Assembly (NCBI GenBank): GCA_903885375.1
Contig: CAISIK010000032.1
Location: 1-64,000, forward strand
Direction of reading: 5' to 3'
Length of the DNA: 64,000 nt
From: an uncultured Pseudomonadota bacterium
GTDB taxonomy: Bacteria > Myxococcota_A > UBA796 > SXON01
This document shows positions 52,322 through 60,337 of the stretch, in pieces; within the stretch, counting starts at the first letter, position 1, and the number at the start of each line of letters is the position of its first letter. Under the pieces are notes generated by a model. It saw only the letters and a list, made by a program, of their open reading frames with translations. It searched no databases and was not told the DNA's origin. A program made the position numbers and the translations under genes.

Positions 52322-52578
52322 CAGAGCTTCTTTCCCCCTTGCCGAACGACCACGTTCTGGACCGCGTGAAACACGAGGAGCCCGGGCACGAGCCAGCGCA
52401 CCACGCCATAGCCTTCGAGCCCTGTCACGCCGTGCCAGGCGAACCAGCCGGCGAGGCCCATCACCAGCGCCTGGAAGGCCCAGAAGAGCGCCGGGGCCCG
52501 CAGCGCGTGCACGAGGGTGCGGTTGGCGATGAGCACCAGCACCAGCACGAGGAGCTCGATGGTACCGGCGTCGCTCAT
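52321..52578 (-). CDS. Small membrane protein in the pantothenate operon
   Basis: 85 residues from ATG 52578, overlapping the panC stop (ATGA). Two or three membrane segments are seen: ELLVLVLVLIANRTLVHA, LFWAFQALVMGLAGWFAW and VRWLVPGLLVFHAVQNVVV, ending in a Lys-rich tail (RQGGKKL). It is a short membrane protein with no recognised family. Its place directly behind panC, with overlapping codons, suggests co-expression, for example with pantothenate or precursor transport. Confidence 0.65.
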   Translation of the reverse strand: MSDAGTIELLVLVLVLIANRTLVHALRAPALFWAFQALVMGLAGWFAWHGVTGLEGYGVVRWLVPGLLVFHAVQNVVVRQGGKKL

Positions 52579-53396
52579 GGTTCGAGCGCCACGTTGTCGA
52601 GCAGGCGGGTGCGGCCGTACCGCGCGGCGGCGATGGCGCGCAGGGGGCGGTCGATGTGGTCGACCGGCTCGAGCGTGTCGGGGTCGACGATCGCGAGGTA
52701 GTCGAGCCCATCACAATCGAGGACGGCCCGCCCGGCGGCGAGGCGCTCCGCAGCGCTGGTCGAGGTGTGGTCCCGAATGAGGAAGAGCGCGCGGTGCAAG
52801 GAGAGGGCGCGGTGCCGTTCGATGGGCGACAGGTACACGTTGCGCGAGGACAACGCGAGCCCGTCGTGGTCGCGAACGAGGGGGCCGGGAACGATCTCGA
52901 TGCCCATGGCGAGGTCGCGCGCCATGGACTGCAGCACCGTGAACTGCTGGAAGTCCTTCTCGCCGAACATCGCGGCGGTGGGCTGCACGAGCCCGAACAG
53001 GCGGCACACGACCGTGGCCACACCCTGGAAGTGGGTGGGGCGCTCGGCGCCCTCCCAGCGCGTGGTGACGGCGCCCACGCTCACCGTGGTGCGGAAGTCG
53101 GGCGGGTAGAGGTTGTCGGGCATGAAGAGGATGTCGCAGCCGGCGCCCTCGCACCGACGGCTGTCGCCTTCAGGGTCCCGCGGGTAGCGCGACAGGTCCT
53201 CGTTCGGGCCGAACTGCAGCGGGTTCACGTAGATGCTCACCACGAGGATCTCGCAGCGCTGCCGCATGAGCTCGATGAGCGTGGTGTGGCCGCGGTGGAG
53301 GTACCCCATGGTGGGCACGAAACCCACCTTCTTGCCCCGCGCACGCCAGCCGAGGGCGAGCGCGTGCATGGTGTCCAACGAACGAATGATGTCCAT
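52575..53396 (-). CDS. panC: Pantothenate synthetase
   Basis: 273 residues. The nucleotide motif VPTMGYLHRGH (HIGH-type His pair), SIYVNPLQFGPNEDL, FGEKDFQQ and the KMSKS-equivalent region LALSSRNVYLSP are intact. It joins pantoate and beta-alanine with ATP to make pantothenate in the cytoplasm. It follows panB by 30 bases and overlaps the small membrane protein gene, placing both in one operon. The usual companion, aspartate decarboxylase (panD), is not in the window. Confidence 0.95.
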   Translation of the reverse strand: MDIIRSLDTMHALALGWRARGKKVGFVPTMGYLHRGHTTLIELMRQRCEILVVSIYVNPLQFGPNEDLSRYPRDPEGDSRRCEGAGCDILFMPDNLYPPDFRTTVSVGAVTTRWEGAERPTHFQGVATVVCRLFGLVQPTAAMFGEKDFQQFTVLQSMARDLAMGIEIVPGPLVRDHDGLALSSRNVYLSPIERHRALSLHRALFLIRDHTSTSAAERLAAGRAVLDCDGLDYLAIVDPDTLEPVDHIDRPLRAIAAARYGRTRLLDNVALEP

Positions 53397-53426
53397 GTGC
53401 CGCCCGCGTAACCCGCCCGCCGGGAC

Positions 53427-54257
53427 CTACTTGCCCGAGGAGTACAGGCGGCCCCCGCCATCGAAGGTGTGCTCGGCCGCGGGGAAGGTGCCGGCCTTCA
53501 CCTCCGCCACGTAGGCGCGGGCCGCCGCATCGATGGTGGGCGCCACCTCGGCGAACCGCTTCACGAAGCGCGGCTTGAAGGAAGCATCGAAGCCGAGGAG
53601 GTCGTTGCACACGAGCACCTGCCCATCACACTCCGCGCCCGCGCCGATGCCAATGGTGGGGATGGTGAGGCGCTCCGTGAGCTTCGCAGCGAGGTCGGCC
53701 GGGATCATCTCCAGCACGATGCAGAAGGCGCCCGCCTCCTCCACCGCGAGCGCATCGGCCATGATCCGCTCCGCCGCCGCATCACCCCGGCCCTGGACCT
53801 TGAAGCCCCCGAAGGCGTGCACCGACTGTGGGGTAAGGCCCACGTGGCCCACCACGGGGATGCCGGCCTCCACGCACGCCCGGATGGCCTCGGCGCTCCG
53901 CACTCCGCCCTCGAGCTTGACCGCCTGCGCCATGCCCTCCTGCACGAGCCGACCGGCGTTCTGGAGCGCCTGGGTCGCGGAAACCTGGTAGCTCATGAAG
54001 GGCATGTCGATGGTGAGGTGCGCGCGGGAGAGCCCCCGCGCCACGCAGCGCCCGTGGTACGCCATCTCCTCGAGGGTGACCCTCAACGTGTCGGGCTGCC
54101 CCTGCACCACCATGCCGAGGGAGTCTCCCACCAGCACCATGTCCGCGCCGGCGGCATCCATGAGCTTCGCCATGGCGAAGTCGTAGGCGGTGACCATCGC
54201 GATCTTCTCACCCGCCGACTTCATCTTCAGCAGGTCCGGAGCGGTCAGTCGAGCCAA
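53427..54257 (-). CDS. panB: 3-methyl-2-oxobutanoate hydroxymethyltransferase
   Basis: 276 residues from TTG 54257, chosen because LTAPDLLKMKSAGEKIAMVT includes the conserved N-terminal segment upstream of the only nearby ATG (54224). The motifs LVGDSLGMVVQG, MPFMSYQVS, VKLEGG, VGLTPQS and EMIPADLAAKLTE are all present. It makes ketopantoate from 3-methyl-2-oxobutanoate with methylenetetrahydrofolate. GAGGG lies near the TTG. It is preceded by the deoxynucleoside kinase gene (23 bases) on the same strand. Confidence 0.93.
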   Translation of the reverse strand: MARLTAPDLLKMKSAGEKIAMVTAYDFAMAKLMDAAGADMVLVGDSLGMVVQGQPDTLRVTLEEMAYHGRCVARGLSRAHLTIDMPFMSYQVSATQALQNAGRLVQEGMAQAVKLEGGVRSAEAIRACVEAGIPVVGHVGLTPQSVHAFGGFKVQGRGDAAAERIMADALAVEEAGAFCIVLEMIPADLAAKLTERLTIPTIGIGAGAECDGQVLVCNDLLGFDASFKPRFVKRFAEVAPTIDAAARAYVAEVKAGTFPAAEHTFDGGGRLYSSGK

Positions 54258-54280
54258 GAGCCCTCGCTTCTGCCCCCTCC

Positions 54281-54961
54281 CTAACCCGGACGGCCACCAA
54301 ACAGGGAAGGACCGGCGCCCTCGGGCCGATACGGCGCGGGAGAGCCAGGCACGGGCCGCCGGTTCAACCAGCCGGCCAGCATCTCCAGGACGCCGGCGCG
54401 CGCATCGAGGTCGTTCACGTAGTCGACCGTGTCGGTGCGGAGCACATGGACGGGACAGAGGTCCCAGCGGTCCCATAGGCGGTAGTAACGGGACCGCAGG
54501 TCGTCGAGGTAGCTCGCCGGGATGATCTGCTCGGCGGGGATGCCGCGCCGCGCGATGCGCGAACGGATCACCTCGGTGTCGGAGTCCAGGAACACGACGA
54601 AGTCGGGGCGCAGGGGCTCCTCGTCGAGCAGGCCGGCGAACCGCTGGTAGAGCGTGAGCTCGTGCCCGCCCAACGTCATCTCCGCGAAGATGCCATCCTT
54701 CGCCATCAGGTAGTCGCAGACCGTGAGCGGGTGGAAGAGCGAGGTCTGGCGCGCCTGCACCTGCTGGGCGTACCGGTTGGCGAGGTAGAACATCTGCGCC
54801 GAGAACGCGAACCGTTCGGGATCGGCGTAGAAATGCGCGAGGAAGGGGTTGTCCTCGGCGGGCTCGAGCACCAGCCGGGCGCCCCATTCGCGCTCGATGA
54901 TGCGGCAAAGCGTGGTCTTCCCCACGCCAATCAGCCCCTCGACGACGATCAGTCCGCGCAT
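54281..54961 (-). CDS. Deoxynucleoside kinase
   Basis: 226 residues. The Walker A loop VEGLIGVGKTTL is followed by the lid/base region DNPFLAHFYADPERFAFSAQ, VCDYLMAKDGIFAE and YDVPR-like FLDSDTEVIRSRIARRG. This matches the bacterial deoxyadenosine/deoxyguanosine kinase group (dNK family), which phosphorylates deoxynucleosides to feed dNTP pools. A Pro/Gly-rich tail of 20 residues follows the domain. In many bacteria a dNK gene travels with panB/panC; the same is seen here. Confidence 0.85.
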   Translation of the reverse strand: MRGLIVVEGLIGVGKTTLCRIIEREWGARLVLEPAEDNPFLAHFYADPERFAFSAQMFYLANRYAQQVQARQTSLFHPLTVCDYLMAKDGIFAEMTLGGHELTLYQRFAGLLDEEPLRPDFVVFLDSDTEVIRSRIARRGIPAEQIIPASYLDDLRSRYYRLWDRWDLCPVHVLRTDTVDYVNDLDARAGVLEMLAGWLNRRPVPGSPAPYRPEGAGPSLFGGRPG

Positions 54962-54970
54962 CGAAGGGCC

Positions 54971-54976
54971 CTTATC
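54971..54976 (-). promoter_or_regulatory. -10-like hexamer exactly 9 bases before ATG 54961
   Basis: GATAAG on the minus strand, followed by nine bases and the start codon of the deoxynucleoside kinase. It would be the promoter for the whole pantothenate run. No -35 is recognised. Confidence 0.4.
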
Positions 54977-54992
54977 GCCCCTTGACGCCCTC

Positions 54993-55110
54993 CGCCCGAC
55001 GGCCGTCAGTGGCGGCCGACCGACGTCCGTCGGGCGATGCCGAGAACTGTGGGCGTTCAACCGTTGGCGCAGCCCTTGCCAATCCCCAGGGCGGCGCGCC
55101 CCGTCGGGCG
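54993..55110. repeat. Inverted and direct 10-bp repeats upstream of ssb
   Basis: CGCCCGACGG at 54993-55002 is the exact reverse complement of CCGTCGGGCG at 55027-55036, and a second direct copy of the latter is at 55101-55110, four bases before the ssb ribosome site. They lie in the 163-base divergent region between the kinase and ssb. Operator sites or stem-loops in the ssb leader are both possible. Confidence 0.4.
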
Positions 55111-55124
55111 GCCAGGAGCAAACA

Positions 55125-55562
55125 ATGAATGGTCTCAATCGTGCATATTTCATCGGCAACCTCGGTCGCGATCCGGAAACGCGCACCACCCGAAACGACG
55201 CCGTCGTCGTGTCGGTCACGCTCGCCACGCCGCACGTGCGCAAGGATGGTGATGGCTGGGTGGACACGCCGGACTGGCACCGCCTGACCGCGTTCGGAAA
55301 GACCGCCGAGATGCTGATCCGCAACGCCCACAAGGGCGACACGATGGCGGTGGAGTGTGTCGTCCGCCCCAACCGGTGGACCGACAAGGAGGGGCAGGTC
55401 CGCTACGAGGTGAACCTCTACGTGGAGCGGGTGCTCTGGATCTCCCGCAAGCGCGCCGGCCTCGGCGCGGTGGAGGGCGCGAGCGCCGGCGAACCCACGG
55501 CGGCGGGGGCGGAAGAAGCGCCCACCGGCGGCGAGGAGTCCGGCGTGGAACTGCCGTTCTGA
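55125..55562 (+). CDS. ssb: Single-stranded DNA-binding protein
   Basis: 145 residues, with AGGAG seven bases upstream. The OB fold begins NRAYFIGNLGRDPETR, with WHRLTAFGK and AEMLIRNAHKGD in the middle, typical of bacterial SSB. The C-terminus is a Gly/Ala/Glu linker ending in GVELPF, the acidic-hydrophobic tip that recruits replication and repair proteins. The protein is shorter than E. coli SSB because the linker is short. It is followed by a strong hairpin. Confidence 0.92.
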   Translation: MNGLNRAYFIGNLGRDPETRTTRNDAVVVSVTLATPHVRKDGDGWVDTPDWHRLTAFGKTAEMLIRNAHKGDTMAVECVVRPNRWTDKEGQVRYEVNLYVERVLWISRKRAGLGAVEGASAGEPTAAGAEEAPTGGEESGVELPF

Positions 55563-55568
55563 CCGCGC

Positions 55569-55607
55569 AGGCGCCCCGCGGCGGTCACCCTCCGCCGCGG
55601 GGCGCCT
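55569..55607 (+). terminator. Strong rho-independent-like hairpin after ssb
   Basis: AGGCGCCCCGCGGCGG, a seven-base loop and CCGCCGCGGGGCGCCT form a perfect 16-bp stem right after the ssb stop. The stem is almost all G:C. No T-run follows, so release may need another factor, but it separates ssb from the liv operon. Confidence 0.7.
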
Positions 55608-55630
55608 CCCCCTCCACTCCACCCCCCACC

Positions 55631-55658
55631 TTGACGAAACGCCCGCGATCGGTAGAAT
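55631..55658 (+). promoter_or_regulatory. Promoter of the liv operon
   Basis: TTGACG (55631-55636), a 16-base spacer and TAGAAT (55653-55658) are close to consensus. A leader of about 17 bases with GGAG (55674-55677) precedes ATG 55683. Confidence 0.55.
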
Positions 55659-55682
55659 CACGCGCCCCCAACCGGAGCCCCG

Positions 55683-56996
55683 ATGTCCTACGTGCGCCTC
55701 CTCACCCTCGCCGCCCTCACCGCCTGCACCGGAGGCGGAGCCGACGCGCCGAAGGAGATCGTGATCGGCGAGTACGGCTCACTCACCGGCACCGCGGCCA
55801 CGTTCGGGATTTCTACCCGCGAAGGCATCGATCTCGCCACCGAGGAGCAGAACGCGAAGGGTGGCATCGCGGGTGTGAAGATTCGCGTGGTGGTCGAGGA
55901 TGACCAGTCCAAGCCGGAAGAGGCTGCCACCGCCGTGAGCAAGATCCTCAGCAGCGACCACCCCGTGGCCGTGCTCGGCGAGGTCAGCAGCTCCCGCAGC
56001 CTGGCGGCCGCGCCGCTCCTGCAGCGCGCGGGCGTGCCGATGATCACGCCCTCCTCCACCAACGAGAAGGTCACCGCGGTGGGCGACTTCATCTTCCGCG
56101 TGTGCTTCATCGACCCCTTCCAGGGCGAAGCCATCGCGAAGTTCGCCTTCAACGACAAGGGCATTCGCAAGGCCGCCATCCTGCGCGACGTGAAGAACGA
56201 CTACAGCGTGGGCCTGGCCGAGGTCTTCACCGCGAGCTTCGGCGCCATGGGCGGCGAGATCGTGGGCGATGAGGCCTACAGCGAAGGGGACTTCGACTTC
56301 AAGGCGCAGCTCAGCTCGCTCATCGCAAAGTCGCCCGAAGCGCTCATCCTCACCGGCTACTACTCGGAGGTCGCCCGCATCGCGGTGCAGGCGCGCGAGC
56401 TCGGCTACACCGGCATCTTCCTCGGTGGCGACGGCTGGGACAGCGAAACGCTCGTGGCCAACGGCAAGGACGCCATCCTCGGCGCCTACTACACCAACCA
56501 CTACTCGGTCGACGATCCGGACCCCGCGGTTCAGGCCTTCATCACGAAGTACGAGGCGGCCTACCACAAGAAGCCCGATGGCCTCGCCGCCCTCGGCTAC
56601 GACGCCGCCAAGATCCTCTACCTCTCGATGGAGGATGTGGCGAAGGACCCGAAGATGGCGGAAGCCTTCGCCGATCGCAGCACCGTGCCGGCCACCGAGG
56701 GCAGCCGCAAGGCGGCCCGCGAGGCCCTGCGCGACCGGCTGGCGAAGATCACCGACTTCCCCGGCGTGACCGGCAACATCACGATCGACAAGGATCGGAA
56801 CGCCACCAAGCCGGCCGTCGTGGTGGAGGTCACCAAGGATGGGCCCCGGTTCGTGAGCAAGATCGTGCCGGGCGGGGCGGCCCCCGCTCCCACGGCGCCG
56901 CCGGTGGAGGGCGCCCCGGTTGAAGGCGCGCCCGCGCCCGCCGAAGGCGCGCCGGCCGAAGGCGCGCCGGTGCCCGCGCCCGCCGCTCCGCAGTAG
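55683..56996 (+). CDS. livK: Branched-chain amino acid ABC transporter, substrate-binding lipoprotein
   Basis: 437 residues. The signal ends at LTAC (Cys15). The mature protein is a periplasmic binding protein type I fold: GSLTGTAATFGISTREGIDLA, NAKGGIAGVKIRVVVEDDQS, SSRSLAAAPLLQ and FLGGDGWDSETLV fit the LivK/LivJ family. The C-terminal 45 residues are low-complexity, with repeated EGAP units (for example EGAPVEGAPAPAEGAP). It binds branched-chain or related amino acids and passes them to the permease encoded next. The permease gene starts eight bases after its stop. Confidence 0.92.
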   Translation: MSYVRLLTLAALTACTGGGADAPKEIVIGEYGSLTGTAATFGISTREGIDLATEEQNAKGGIAGVKIRVVVEDDQSKPEEAATAVSKILSSDHPVAVLGEVSSSRSLAAAPLLQRAGVPMITPSSTNEKVTAVGDFIFRVCFIDPFQGEAIAKFAFNDKGIRKAAILRDVKNDYSVGLAEVFTASFGAMGGEIVGDEAYSEGDFDFKAQLSSLIAKSPEALILTGYYSEVARIAVQARELGYTGIFLGGDGWDSETLVANGKDAILGAYYTNHYSVDDPDPAVQAFITKYEAAYHKKPDGLAALGYDAAKILYLSMEDVAKDPKMAEAFADRSTVPATEGSRKAAREALRDRLAKITDFPGVTGNITIDKDRNATKPAVVVEVTKDGPRFVSKIVPGGAAPAPTAPPVEGAPVEGAPAPAEGAPAEGAPVPAPAAPQ

Positions 56997-57003
56997 GTCC
57001 GCG

Positions 57004-57900
57004 TTGACGCTGTTCATCCAGCAGGTCGTGAACGGCTTGTCGCTCGGGGCGATCTACGCCCTGATCGCGCTCGGCTACACGATGGTCTACGGCACCCTCC
57101 AGATGATCAACTTCGCCCACTCCGAAGTGTTCATGATGGGCGGGTTCTTCGCGCTGCTCCTCGCGCGCGCCACCGGCGTGGCCGAGAACCCCACGCTCGC
57201 GGGCGTGGCGCTGGTCGCCGTGGCGACCATGGCGTCCTGTGCGCTCCTCGGCGCCGCCATCGAGCGCCTGGCCTACCGCCCGATGCGGAAGTCCGGGCGG
57301 CTCAACCTGCTGATCACCGCCATCGGCATGTCCCTGCTCTTGCAGAACTCCGCGCTCCTCGTGTGGGGCACCAACGTGCCCTTCCCCGACCTGCTCCCGC
57401 GGCACACCTGGAACGTCGCGGGCGTCACGCTGAGCAGCAACAACCTGCTCGTCTTCGGCGTCACCATCGCGCTCATGATCGGGCTGCACCACGTCGTCGA
57501 GCGCACCCAGATGGGCCGGGCGATGCGCGCGGTGGCCGTGAGCCGGGATGCGGCGGCGCTGATGGGCATTCCGGTGGACCGGGTGATCGCCTTCACCTTC
57601 GCGCTCGGCTCGGCGTTGGCGGGCGCCGCCTCGATGTTGTGGGTCATCGACAACCCCCGCGTCGATCCCTTCATGGGCACCATGCCTGGGCTCAAGGCCT
57701 TCGTGGCGGCCGTGCTCGGCGGCATCGGCAGCATCCCCGGCGCGGTCGCGGGCGCGTTGCTCCTCGGCCTCTGCGAAACGATGGTGAGCGGCTACCTGTC
57801 GAGCACGTGGCGGGATGCCGTCGCCTTCATGCTGCTCATCGTCATCCTGCTGTACCGCCCGGCCGGGCTGCTCGGGAAGAACGTGGCGGAGAAGGTATGA
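57004..57900 (+). CDS. livH: Branched-chain amino acid ABC transporter permease LivH
   Basis: 298 residues from TTG 57004. The protein is a typical LivH-type permease with eight or so membrane segments; QQVVNGLSLGAIYALIALGYTMVYG opens it, and AAVLGGIGSIPGAVAGALLLG is the conserved EAA-like coupling segment near the end. MVYGTLQMINFAHSEVFMMG is the usual LivH signature. It forms the channel with LivM. Its last bases overlap the livM start (ATGA). Confidence 0.93.
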   Translation: MTLFIQQVVNGLSLGAIYALIALGYTMVYGTLQMINFAHSEVFMMGGFFALLLARATGVAENPTLAGVALVAVATMASCALLGAAIERLAYRPMRKSGRLNLLITAIGMSLLLQNSALLVWGTNVPFPDLLPRHTWNVAGVTLSSNNLLVFGVTIALMIGLHHVVERTQMGRAMRAVAVSRDAAALMGIPVDRVIAFTFALGSALAGAASMLWVIDNPRVDPFMGTMPGLKAFVAAVLGGIGSIPGAVAGALLLGLCETMVSGYLSSTWRDAVAFMLLIVILLYRPAGLLGKNVAEKV

Positions 57901-58838
57901 GCCGGAGCACGCTGATCGGCTACGCCGCGCTCGCCGCCGGGCTGGCGGTCGTGTGGGGCATCGAAATCTTCGCCATCCCGTGGACCAACCCCTACTACGC
58001 GAACATCGCCATCCGGGTGGGCTTCAACCTGCTCGCCGTGATGGGGCTCGCGCTCGTGCTGGGCTTCACGGGGCAGTTCAGCCTCGGCCACGCGGGCTTC
58101 ATGGCGGTGGGTGCCTACGGCTCCGCCAGCCTCGCGCTCCACGCGCATGTCCCGCCGATGCTGGCCATCCCGCTGGGGGGGTGCATGGCGGCCGTTGCCG
58201 GGCTCGCCGTGGGCGTGCCGAGCCTGCGGTTGAGCGGCGACTACCTCGCGGTGGTCACGCTCGGCTTCAACCAGATCATCGTCGTGCTCGTGCAGAACGT
58301 GCCCGCGCTTGGCGGCGCCCTCGGCCTCACCGACGTTCCCGTGGCCACCACCTTCGGCGTCACCTTCACCTGGGTGCTCCTCGGCGCGGTCTTCATGCGC
58401 AACCTGCTGGCGAGCGCCTACGGCCGCACCTTCGCAGCGGTCCGCGACAACGAGATCGCCACCCGCTCCCTCGGCGTCGACACCACGCGGGTCAAGGTCA
58501 CCGCCTTCGTGGTGGGCGCCTTCTGGGCCGGCATCGCCGGCTCACTGCTGGGCTTCTACAACTCCAGCATCTTCCCGAAGCAGTTCGAGTTCGACCGCAG
58601 CATCGAGCTCCTCACCATGGTGGTGCTCGGCGGCACGGGCAGCCTGAGCGGCCCCTTCCTCGCCGCCGGCCTGCTCACCGCCCTGCCGGAGGCGCTGCGG
58701 GAGTTCTCCCAGTACCGGATGGTGGTGTACGCCACCCTCCTGATCGCCATGATGGGGCTGCGCCCGCAGGGCATCCTCGGGAAGCACGAGCTTAGCGACG
58801 TCGTGCGCGGCCTGTGGCGCCGCCGCGCCGTGGCCTGA
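57897..58838 (+). CDS. livM: Branched-chain amino acid ABC transporter permease LivM
   Basis: 313 residues. The LivM signature GFTGQFSLGHAGFMAVGAY and the coupling segment VVLGGTGSLSGPFLAAGLLT are present, with about nine membrane segments. It pairs with LivH to form the translocation path. The start overlaps livH by four bases, and livG begins 21 bases after its stop, with its own GGAG site. Confidence 0.93.
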   Translation: MSRSTLIGYAALAAGLAVVWGIEIFAIPWTNPYYANIAIRVGFNLLAVMGLALVLGFTGQFSLGHAGFMAVGAYGSASLALHAHVPPMLAIPLGGCMAAVAGLAVGVPSLRLSGDYLAVVTLGFNQIIVVLVQNVPALGGALGLTDVPVATTFGVTFTWVLLGAVFMRNLLASAYGRTFAAVRDNEIATRSLGVDTTRVKVTAFVVGAFWAGIAGSLLGFYNSSIFPKQFEFDRSIELLTMVVLGGTGSLSGPFLAAGLLTALPEALREFSQYRMVVYATLLIAMMGLRPQGILGKHELSDVVRGLWRRRAVA

Positions 58839-58859
58839 CGGGTCGCGATAGGAGCAGGG

Positions 58860-59627
58860 ATGCTACTCGAGCTGCAGAAGACCGGGATCCGATTTGGCGG
58901 GCTGCGCGCCGTCCAGGACCTCGACCTCCGCGTTGAACGCGGGCAGTTGTACGGGCTCATCGGCCCGAACGGCGCCGGGAAGACCACCGTCTTCAACCTC
59001 ATCACCGGCATCTACACCCCCACCGAGGGCGACATCCGGCTGGGCGACCGCTCCATCGTCGGCATCGGGCCGGTGGGCGTGGCCACGGCCGGGGTGGCCC
59101 GCACCTTCCAGAACATTCGCCTCTTCGGCGGGCTGAGCGTGCTGGAGAACGTGCAGGTGGCCATGTTCCGCCACCAATCGGGCACCCTGTTCGAGTCGGT
59201 GCTCCGCGCGCCCCGGTTCCACCGCGAAGAGACCGAATCGGTGGCTGCCGCGCACGAGCTCCTGAAGACCTTCGGGCTGGCCGAGGTGGCCACCCTGGGC
59301 GCGGAAGAGCTCCCCTACGGCCTGCGCCGCCGGCTGGAGATCGCCCGGGCGCTGGCCACGCGGCCCCAGCTCCTGCTCCTCGATGAGCCGGCGGCCGGCA
59401 TGAACCCCTCCGAGGCCCACGACCTGATGCACCTCATCCGCTGGGTGCGCGACACCTTCCACGTGACCATCCTGCTGATCGAGCACCACATGCCCGTGGT
59501 CATGGGCATCTGCGAGCGCATCAGCGTGCTCGACCACGGCGCGCAGATCGCGGTGGGCACCCCCCGCGAGATCCGCGACAACCCCGTGGTGATCGAGGCC
59601 TACCTGGGCGCGGAGGTCGGGGCATGA
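58860..59627 (+). CDS. livG: Branched-chain amino acid ABC transporter ATPase LivG
   Basis: 255 residues. Walker A IGPNGAGKTTVFNLITG, Q-loop, signature (ELPYGLRRRLEIARAL), Walker B LLLDEPAAGMN and switch His (IEHHMPVVMG) are intact. RTFQNIRLFGGLSVLENVQV is the family-specific stretch. It hydrolyses ATP for transport together with LivF, whose start overlaps its stop (ATGA). Confidence 0.94.
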   Translation: MLLELQKTGIRFGGLRAVQDLDLRVERGQLYGLIGPNGAGKTTVFNLITGIYTPTEGDIRLGDRSIVGIGPVGVATAGVARTFQNIRLFGGLSVLENVQVAMFRHQSGTLFESVLRAPRFHREETESVAAAHELLKTFGLAEVATLGAEELPYGLRRRLEIARALATRPQLLLLDEPAAGMNPSEAHDLMHLIRWVRDTFHVTILLIEHHMPVVMGICERISVLDHGAQIAVGTPREIRDNPVVIEAYLGAEVGA

Positions 59628-60337
59628 GCGCGGCGCTCCAGGTTCGTGACCTCAACGTGTACTACGGGCAGATCCACGCGCTCCGTGGCGTGTCGATCGA
59701 TGTGGCCGAGGGCCAGATCACCACGCTGCTCGGGGCCAACGGCGCGGGCAAGACCACGCTCCTGCGCACCATCAGCGGCCTCCTCTCGCCGAGGAGCGGC
59801 CATATCCGCATCGCCGGCGAGGAGATCGCGGGCATGGAGCCGCACCTCATCGTGCGGCGCGGCATCAGCCAGTCGCCGGAAGGCCGCCAGGTCTTCCCCA
59901 ACCTGACCGTGCTCGAAAACCTGCAGCTGGGGGCCTACACCCGCAGCGACACCGCCGGCATCAAGGCCGACCTCAAGCACGTCCTCGAGCTGTGGCCGCG
60001 CCTCGGCGAGCGCCTCGCCCAGCAGGCGGGCACGCTCTCCGGCGGCGAACAGCAGATGCTCGCGATGGCGCGCGCGATGATGGCGCGGCCGAAGGTGCTC
60101 CTGCTCGACGAACCTTCGCTGGGCCTCGCGCCGGTCATCGTGGCGGGCATCTTCGAGACCATCCGTGCGATCAACGCCGCCGGCACCACCGTGCTGCTGG
60201 TGGAGCAGAACGCCCACCTCGCGCTGAAGATCGCGCACGTCGGCTACGTCCTGGAAACCGGCACCATCCAGAAATGCGCGCCGGCCGCCGACCTCCTCGC
60301 CGACCCCTCCATCCGCGAAGCCTACCTCGGAGGTTGA
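59624..60337 (+). CDS. livF: Branched-chain amino acid ABC transporter ATPase LivF
   Basis: 237 residues. Walker A LGANGAGKTTLLRTISG, signature LSGGEQQMLAMARAM, Walker B LLLDEPSLGLAP and the downstream LVEQNAHLALKIAHVGYVLE motif are those of LivF. It is the second ATPase of the LivKHMGF system. The next gene starts directly at the following base (60338), so the operon seems to continue into it. Confidence 0.94.
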   Translation: MSAALQVRDLNVYYGQIHALRGVSIDVAEGQITTLLGANGAGKTTLLRTISGLLSPRSGHIRIAGEEIAGMEPHLIVRRGISQSPEGRQVFPNLTVLENLQLGAYTRSDTAGIKADLKHVLELWPRLGERLAQQAGTLSGGEQQMLAMARAMMARPKVLLLDEPSLGLAPVIVAGIFETIRAINAAGTTVLLVEQNAHLALKIAHVGYVLETGTIQKCAPAADLLADPSIREAYLGG

